Positions 59,197 through 64,000 of a stretch of DNA of 64,000 bases are shown piece by piece. The DNA lies in NCBI GenBank assembly GCA_965215535.1, contig OZ244063.1, positions 1,984,001 to 2,048,000 on the forward strand, written 5' to 3'. How positions within the stretch are numbered: position 1 is the first letter of the stretch; the number at the start of each line of letters is the position of its first letter. The DNA is from Bin94 sp965215535. Its GTDB lineage: Bacteria; Gemmatimonadota; Gemmatimonadetes; Longimicrobiales; Gaopeijiaceae. A program made the translations under genes and the position numbers. The notes under the pieces are model-generated. The model did no database searches and was not told where the DNA came from. It saw nothing but the letters and a program-made list of their open reading frames with translations.

Positions 59197-60447
59197 CTAC
59201 CTTCCGTATTTTACCAAACGAGATTGGCCCAGTGCATCCGCCCGAGTCACGAAAAGGGCCGATCCGTCGGTTCGCGTATTCAGGAACCCTCCCTCATTGG
59301 GCAGGAACACCGACCTGAGATGGTCGCCGGTCAGATGATCGTACGCTCTCCACTCGACATGCTCTGCATCGGACGGGGTGGCCGCACGCAGCCACAGCAG
59401 TCCGGCGCCATCCTGGAAAGCGTCGGTATAGCGTGGGTGGGAAGCGGGAAACTCAAGATCCCGAACGATCCGTCTGTTCCTGGCTCGAAGCGATGCACGG
59501 TCGGCAGGGCCAGCCCCGGATCGTCGTATGTTCTCTTCAAGCGCGCCGCTCAAAGAATCCGAAAAGGACTCTCGATCCATCTTCGTGACCGGAAGCAGCG
59601 GCAAGTCCAGGTCAATCTGCCGCACCTGGTCTCCCTGGTTGCTCAACACCGACAGTGAATGGTCCTCGCCGTGGCCGACAACGATGGTTCCATCATGCGG
59701 GAAGAATGCGTATCCTCGGCCCCGAAAGGGAGCCGTAAAACGCGTTGACATGCCGCCGCGCCTGCTCACTTCCATACTCGCACCTTGTACGGACAGCAGG
59801 GAGTCGGGTTGCAGGTCAATGCCGACAAACCGCCACAATACGGCTTGATTGTCCCGTGGAGTTGGTTCAATGCCAGGATTTGTGATGGTCATCACCAGGG
59901 CTGTATCGCTCCGCAGGCTCACAGCGGTCAGGAACCCATGGGCAGTCACGCCGAGGGGGATTTCCCTCATGCTCAGAAACTCCCCACCCTTGCCGAAGAA
60001 GCTCATTCGTTGCAGTTGACGATCTCAGACGCCAACGGAATCAGAATTCATTTCGATCATGTATCCGGGTCGAACGAATTCGCCGGGGCCGACGCCTCGC
60101 CTGCCGACGCGGGAAAGTTCGTCTTCCTTGGTGGACCACCGATATACGGCACGTTCGCCCGTGTCGGTGACCCAGACTTCTCCCCACGATGTGACCAGCA
60201 GAACAGTGGGCCGAACCAGGGGGATGGAGCCAAAGCTCTGACGGCTCCATTGGTATCGCAGAGTGTCAACACTCACGGCATCCGGCAGGGAGGGCTGCAG
60301 TGCGATCTGTTCGCCAGCGGTTGGCGGTTGCGCGACAAATCCTGCCAGGACCGCAACGGCGATCAACAGGATCACGGCAATTGGGCGCTGGCCGGGTTTG
60401 TCCTTTCCGTCGCGTCCTCGCGCTTGGCGGCATTTCATCCGACGCAT
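59197..60447 (-). pseudogene. Six-bladed beta-propeller protein gene interrupted by an in-frame TGA
   Basis: One frame, ATG 60447 (AAGGA 8 bp upstream) to the stop at 59197, with a single TGA at 60025-60027. The N-terminal part has a membrane anchor (PIAVILLIAVAVLAGFVA) and a first blade EVWVTDTGERAVYRWSTKED with GRRGVGPGEFVRPGY; the frame resumes six codons after the TGA with MSFFGKGGEFLSMREIPLGV and continues through further blades. In related proteins a tryptophan or other large residue would be expected at this spot, so TGG to TGA is the simplest explanation. If intact: membrane-anchored NHL/6-blade protein of unknown role (416 codons). Confidence 0.72.
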
Positions 60448-60873
60448 CAACGTTCCTTCGCCAGAATCTGTTCGTTGCCAATATCGGCCCGTCATCTCGC
60501 GTCCCGGATTCTCTTGCGGGAAGCATCGTGGGCGACCGTGCACCCGTTCGGTGTGATCGAATTTCAGCTTCATTCCCCTTGCCGAAGGGGGTATCCCGAA
60601 CCGTGCGTGAGTTGTTGCCAGGCACCCCGACCATCCCGCAGGATCAGCGTACAGGGGCCTGAGGCTACTATTGAAATTCCTCGGCTGTACGTCAAGGCCG
60701 TCCGGGGTTCTTGTCCAGTGTTTTCCTGCTCCGCCATTTCTGCCGGATAGGGTTTGGGCACATCAGCCCGAGGAGAACAGAATGACCAGGGCGAATCTCG
60801 TTGAGAACGTAGCCAAAACGGCTGGATCGGGATCCCCTTGACACCTGAAATCCCGCCGGGCAATACTCTTGGC

Positions 60874-61746
60874 ATGAGTCGCTCTTCCATGCGCCCCGCG
60901 CCGCCGCCCACCCCTTGCGCGACCCCTGAATTCGAGGTGCGTCCATTTCGCGACCGCGCCGATTTCGCTGCCTGCGTCGAGCTCCAGCGCGATACCTGGG
61001 GCCGCTCCTACTCCGAGATCGTGCCGATCAGCATGCTTCAGATCACCACCGGAATGACGGGCGTGGCGATTGGCGCATTCGACCCCGACGGCGCCCTTCT
61101 CGGCTTCGTTTATGGAGTCACCGGGCTGCGACGCGGCGAACTCGCCCACTGGTCGCACATGCTGGCGGTTCGGTCCGACGCCCGCGACCGGGGAATCGGC
61201 CGCACCCTCAAGCTGGCCCAGCGCAGGGAGCTCGGCGCGCTCGGCGTCCGGACGATGTACTGGACCTACGATCCGCTCGTCGCCCGCAACGCCCATCTCA
61301 ATCTGAATCTGCTCGGCGCCACGGTCGATGAATACGTCCAGGACATGTACGGCGAATCGGACAGCCTTCTGCACCAACTGGGAACCGATCGCTTTATTGT
61401 GCGGTGGACTCTGGGGGAGGACCCCGTCTCCCGGCCCCCCCCCCAGGCGCACGGCCCCGACGAAGGTCCGGCTGCCCTGGTGTGGGAACCGGGAACGCCC
61501 GGCGCCGCGTGGCCCCCGGACGCCGCGACCGCCTCTGCCCGCGCTCCCGACACAATTGCGGTCAGAATTCCACCCGACATCGAAGCTCTGGGTGCGCGCT
61601 CCCCCGCCGAAGCTCTTGCCTGGCGACACTCCACCCGGGCCGCCTTCTCCCGCTTCCTTCCCGGCTACCGCATCCGCGCCTTTGTCCGCGGTCCCCGGCA
61701 CGGCTCCTATCTCCTGGTGCGGCTGCCCCCGGATCGTCCTGCCTGA
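60874..61746 (+). CDS. GNAT-fold N-acetyltransferase-like protein (290 aa)
   Basis: FEVRPFRDRADFAACVELQRDTWG (~20-43) opens a GNAT domain; HMLAVRSDARDRGIGRTLKLAQR carries the acetyl-CoA loop (RGIGR). The C-terminal ~100 residues, proline-rich then SPAEALAWRHSTRAAFSRFLPGY, are the tail seen in uncharacterised COG3375-type members. ATG 60874 has no strong ribosome site; ATG 60889 and TTG 60838 are alternatives. Substrate unknown. Confidence 0.76.
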   Translation: MSRSSMRPAPPPTPCATPEFEVRPFRDRADFAACVELQRDTWGRSYSEIVPISMLQITTGMTGVAIGAFDPDGALLGFVYGVTGLRRGELAHWSHMLAVRSDARDRGIGRTLKLAQRRELGALGVRTMYWTYDPLVARNAHLNLNLLGATVDEYVQDMYGESDSLLHQLGTDRFIVRWTLGEDPVSRPPPQAHGPDEGPAALVWEPGTPGAAWPPDAATASARAPDTIAVRIPPDIEALGARSPAEALAWRHSTRAAFSRFLPGYRIRAFVRGPRHGSYLLVRLPPDRPA

Positions 61747-61869
61747 TCGCTCTGCGCGGGCCGGCATCCCGTCACTCCCGGTCTGCGCTTGCCATGCTCC
61801 ACCAACTGCTCCCACCTTCCCCTTCACCCCCGCCCACCCTTCGCACCCCCCGCCCCGGAGTCCCTTCGC

Positions 61870-63954
61870 ATGAAGCCCCAGACGCTCCTTGCCGCAGCCC
61901 CCTCTGTCGCCCTCCTCGCGGCGATCTCCATGGTCCTGCCCCACAACACCCGTGCGCAGCCGGAGATGGCCGTTCTGACCGCCGAAGACGTCTTTGCGCT
62001 CGAATACGTCAGCGACCCCCAAATCTCGCCCGATGGAGCCCGGATCGTCTTTGTGCGCGAGTGGGCCGATCCGCATACCGATCGCCGCTACGCCAATCTC
62101 TGGATCATGAATGCCGACGGCTCCGATCTGCGTCCGCTTACCTCGGGCAAGCACGCCGACAGTTGGCCTCGCTGGTCGCCCGATGGCGGCCGGCTTCTCT
62201 ATCTCTCGGACAGCTCCGGGTCGTCGCAGATGCACATTCGCTGGATGGACACCGGCGCCACAAACCGGATCACCAACCTTGCAGAGCGGCCGCGCGTGCC
62301 CGCCTGGTCGCCCGATGGTTCGCAGATCGCCTATTCGGCATTTGTGCCCGAAGCCCCTCTGCAGTTGATCTCCATGCCCGCTCCCCCCGAGGGCGCCGAA
62401 TGGGCCGAACCCGCCCGCGTCATCGACGATCTTGTGCACCGCTTCAATGGCGCCGGCGACCTTGATCCCGGCTTTACCCAGCTCTTCATCGTTCCCGCCG
62501 AGGGCGGCACACCCCGGCAACTCACCGCAGGCGACCACCATCATGGCGGATATGTGGGGCACTCCGGCACCGGTCGCCCGGTGTGGTCGGCCGATGGCCG
62601 CTCGATCCTCGTCTCGACCAATGGACATGCAGACCGGGAGCTCGAGAACCGCAATACCGAGGTGTACGAGGTTTCGCTCGATGGCAGCGCGCGCGCACTG
62701 ACCGATCGCAAGGGGCCCGACGGCGGGGTCGCCGTCTCGGCCGATGGCCGCTTTATTGCCTATACCGGCTACGACGATCGCTACCAGGGGTACCAGGTCA
62801 CAGGCCTCTACATGGCCAACCGCGACGGCTCGGAGGCGCGTCAGGTTGCGGCGGGGCTCGACCGTTCGGTGGGCGGACTGGCCTGGTCGCCCGATTCGCG
62901 GCGGCTCTATTTCTTCTACGACGACCACGGCAACACGAAAATTGCGCATGTGGAGCCCGGCAGCGACGAGGTCCATGTTGTGGCGCACGATATGGGCGGG
63001 TCGGGTTCGGCCTATGGCGGCGGCAGCTTTTCGGTCGGACCCGGCGGCACCATTGTCTTCACCCACTCCACCCCCACCGTGCTGAGCGAAGTTGCGGTGG
63101 TGCGCGATGGCGCCGAGGCGCAGGTGCTGACCTCCGTGAACGACGATGTCTTCGGGCACCGCACGCTGGGCGAGGTCGAAGAGATCCGGTGGGCGTCATC
63201 ACACGACGGCCGCGAGATCCAGGGGTGGATCGTCAAGCCTCCCGGCTTCGATCCCGCGCGCCGCTACCCGCTCATCCTGGAGATCCATGGGGGCCCCTTC
63301 GCCAACTATGGCGACCGCTTCGATGTCGAGAAGCAGGCCATGGCCGCGGCGGGCTATGTCGTCTTCTACCCCAATCCCCGCGGAAGCACCTCATACGGCG
63401 AAGAGTTCGGCAACCTCATTCACCACGCCTATCCCGGCAACGACTTCCACGATCTCGATTCCGGGGTCGATGCGGTCATCGCCCTGGGCTACGTGGACCC
63501 CGACCAGCTCTACATCACGGGCGGATCGGGCGGCGGCGTTCTCTCGTCCTGGTCGATCGGCATGACCGACCGCTACCGCGCGGCCGCCGTCCTCTACCCG
63601 GTCATCAACTGGTACAGCTTCGCGGTCAGCTCCGACATTCCCATTACCGTGGCCCGCTACTGGTTTCCCGCCATGCCCTGGGAAGACCCCGAACACTACA
63701 TGGAGCGCTCGCCGATCTCGCTCGCGGGAAATGTCACCACGCCCACCCTCATCATGACCGGCACCGAAGACTACCGCACCCCGATGTCGGAATCCGATCA
63801 ATACTACCAGGCGCTCAAGCTGAATGGGGTCGAGGCCGTGCTGGTCAAGGTGCCCGGCGAGCCGCATGGAATCCGCACCCGCCCAAGCCACTACATGCAG
63901 AAGATCAAGTACATCGTCGGCTGGTTCGACCGCTACCGGGGCAGGACGAGCTAG
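61870..63954 (+). CDS. S9-family prolyl-oligopeptidase-like peptidase, secreted (694 aa)
   Basis: Signal peptide (LAAAPSVALLAAISMVLPH, ~7-25). The TolB/PD40 propeller spans ~45-420 (SPDGARIVFVREW, SPDGGRLLYLSD, SADGRFIAYTG) and gates the C-terminal alpha/beta-hydrolase domain, whose triad is S553 in GGSGGG, D634 in TEDYRTP and H666 in EPHG. It cleaves short peptides after Pro, Ala or similar in the periplasm. GGAG lies 9 bp before ATG 61870. The last 46 bp of the window after it hold nothing recognisable. Confidence 0.9.
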   Translation: MKPQTLLAAAPSVALLAAISMVLPHNTRAQPEMAVLTAEDVFALEYVSDPQISPDGARIVFVREWADPHTDRRYANLWIMNADGSDLRPLTSGKHADSWPRWSPDGGRLLYLSDSSGSSQMHIRWMDTGATNRITNLAERPRVPAWSPDGSQIAYSAFVPEAPLQLISMPAPPEGAEWAEPARVIDDLVHRFNGAGDLDPGFTQLFIVPAEGGTPRQLTAGDHHHGGYVGHSGTGRPVWSADGRSILVSTNGHADRELENRNTEVYEVSLDGSARALTDRKGPDGGVAVSADGRFIAYTGYDDRYQGYQVTGLYMANRDGSEARQVAAGLDRSVGGLAWSPDSRRLYFFYDDHGNTKIAHVEPGSDEVHVVAHDMGGSGSAYGGGSFSVGPGGTIVFTHSTPTVLSEVAVVRDGAEAQVLTSVNDDVFGHRTLGEVEEIRWASSHDGREIQGWIVKPPGFDPARRYPLILEIHGGPFANYGDRFDVEKQAMAAAGYVVFYPNPRGSTSYGEEFGNLIHHAYPGNDFHDLDSGVDAVIALGYVDPDQLYITGGSGGGVLSSWSIGMTDRYRAAAVLYPVINWYSFAVSSDIPITVARYWFPAMPWEDPEHYMERSPISLAGNVTTPTLIMTGTEDYRTPMSESDQYYQALKLNGVEAVLVKVPGEPHGIRTRPSHYMQKIKYIVGWFDRYRGRTS

Positions 63955-64000
63955 CCGCACAGGGAAATCCCAAGGCCAGGGGGGGCGCGCGCACTCGGTC

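Noticed and set aside
1..64000. CRISPR array, rRNA, prophage or intact insertion sequence
   Set aside because: No regularly spaced repeats, rRNA motifs, transposase or phage structural genes were seen.

Overview
High-GC bacterial DNA carrying about 60 coding genes and two tRNAs. Most genes are packed head to tail with ATGA/GTGA overlaps, and GTG or TTG starts are common. Many products have Sec or lipoprotein signals, an outer-membrane barrel, or TonB-plug-like features, so the cell is a diderm. The gene set best suggests a Gemmatimonadota-like aerobic heterotroph: SDR-type threonine dehydrogenase with KBL, a PaaABCD-like oxygenase with split PaaD, large secreted TolB/S9/PIG-L proteins, and a short plug-domain lipoprotein. 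This placement is inference, because no rRNA or ribosomal marker is present.

Layout. 1-177: end of a barrel-like protein. 278-3979 (minus): threonine catabolism (SDR dehydrogenase and KBL), MazG, and a zinc-free quinone-reductase-like enzyme. 4073-5828 (plus): small unknown protein, QueE, NudL-like Nudix. 5829-6525: no intact gene. 6526-13167 (minus): small TPR-like protein, TolB propeller, saccharopine-dehydrogenase-like enzyme, then a translationally coupled set of DUF6941, MOSC and a GyrA/ParC-type topoisomerase subunit. 13664-14755 (plus): an unknown protein overlapping a broken PIN-nuclease gene. 14851-16350 (minus): PLP decarboxylase. 16449-16763 (plus): small unknown. 16816-20667 (minus): MIP18 protein, PaaA, PaaD (MIP18 part), PaaB, PaaC, separate PaaD zinc ribbon, lipoprotein. 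20864-21940 (plus): phosphofructokinase.

22065-27610: DUF3108 protein with a possible 5' frameshift, giant secreted PIG-L deacetylase, HEAT-like protein, DUF2188 remnant, odd exported protein. 27844-32428 (minus): complete BMP-type nucleoside/sugar ABC importer. 32587-36084 (plus): NSS sodium symporter and an AcnB-ordered aconitase-family enzyme. 36211-36415 (minus): tRNA-Val(CAC), tRNA-Glu(CTC). 36702-40935 (minus): AraC-type regulator overlapping a very large AfsR/SARP-like ATPase regulator. 41184-46756: membrane wHTH protein, DsbA-like, RDD and HTH/zinc-ribbon proteins, PduO-type cobalamin adenosyltransferase, alpha/beta hydrolase. 46855-49332: 7Fe ferredoxin, small membrane protein, M20 peptidase, plug lipoprotein. 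49689-52822 (plus): GT4 glycosyltransferase, GDP-mannose 4,6-dehydratase, barrel protein. 52785-55233 (minus): ModABC-type importer. 55355-58821 (minus): GPP34, FAD oxidase, serine hydrolase. 59197-60447 (minus): propeller gene broken by an in-frame TGA. 60874-63954 (plus): GNAT acetyltransferase and S9 peptidase.

Several genes are decayed (PIN, DUF2188, propeller, possibly DUF3108). No CRISPR array, rRNA, intact transposase or prophage gene was seen. The most promising unfamiliar systems are the unknown/PIN pair at 13.7-14.8 kb, the Paa-like oxygenase operon with split PaaD and terminal lipoprotein, and the stacked AraC/AfsR-like regulators.
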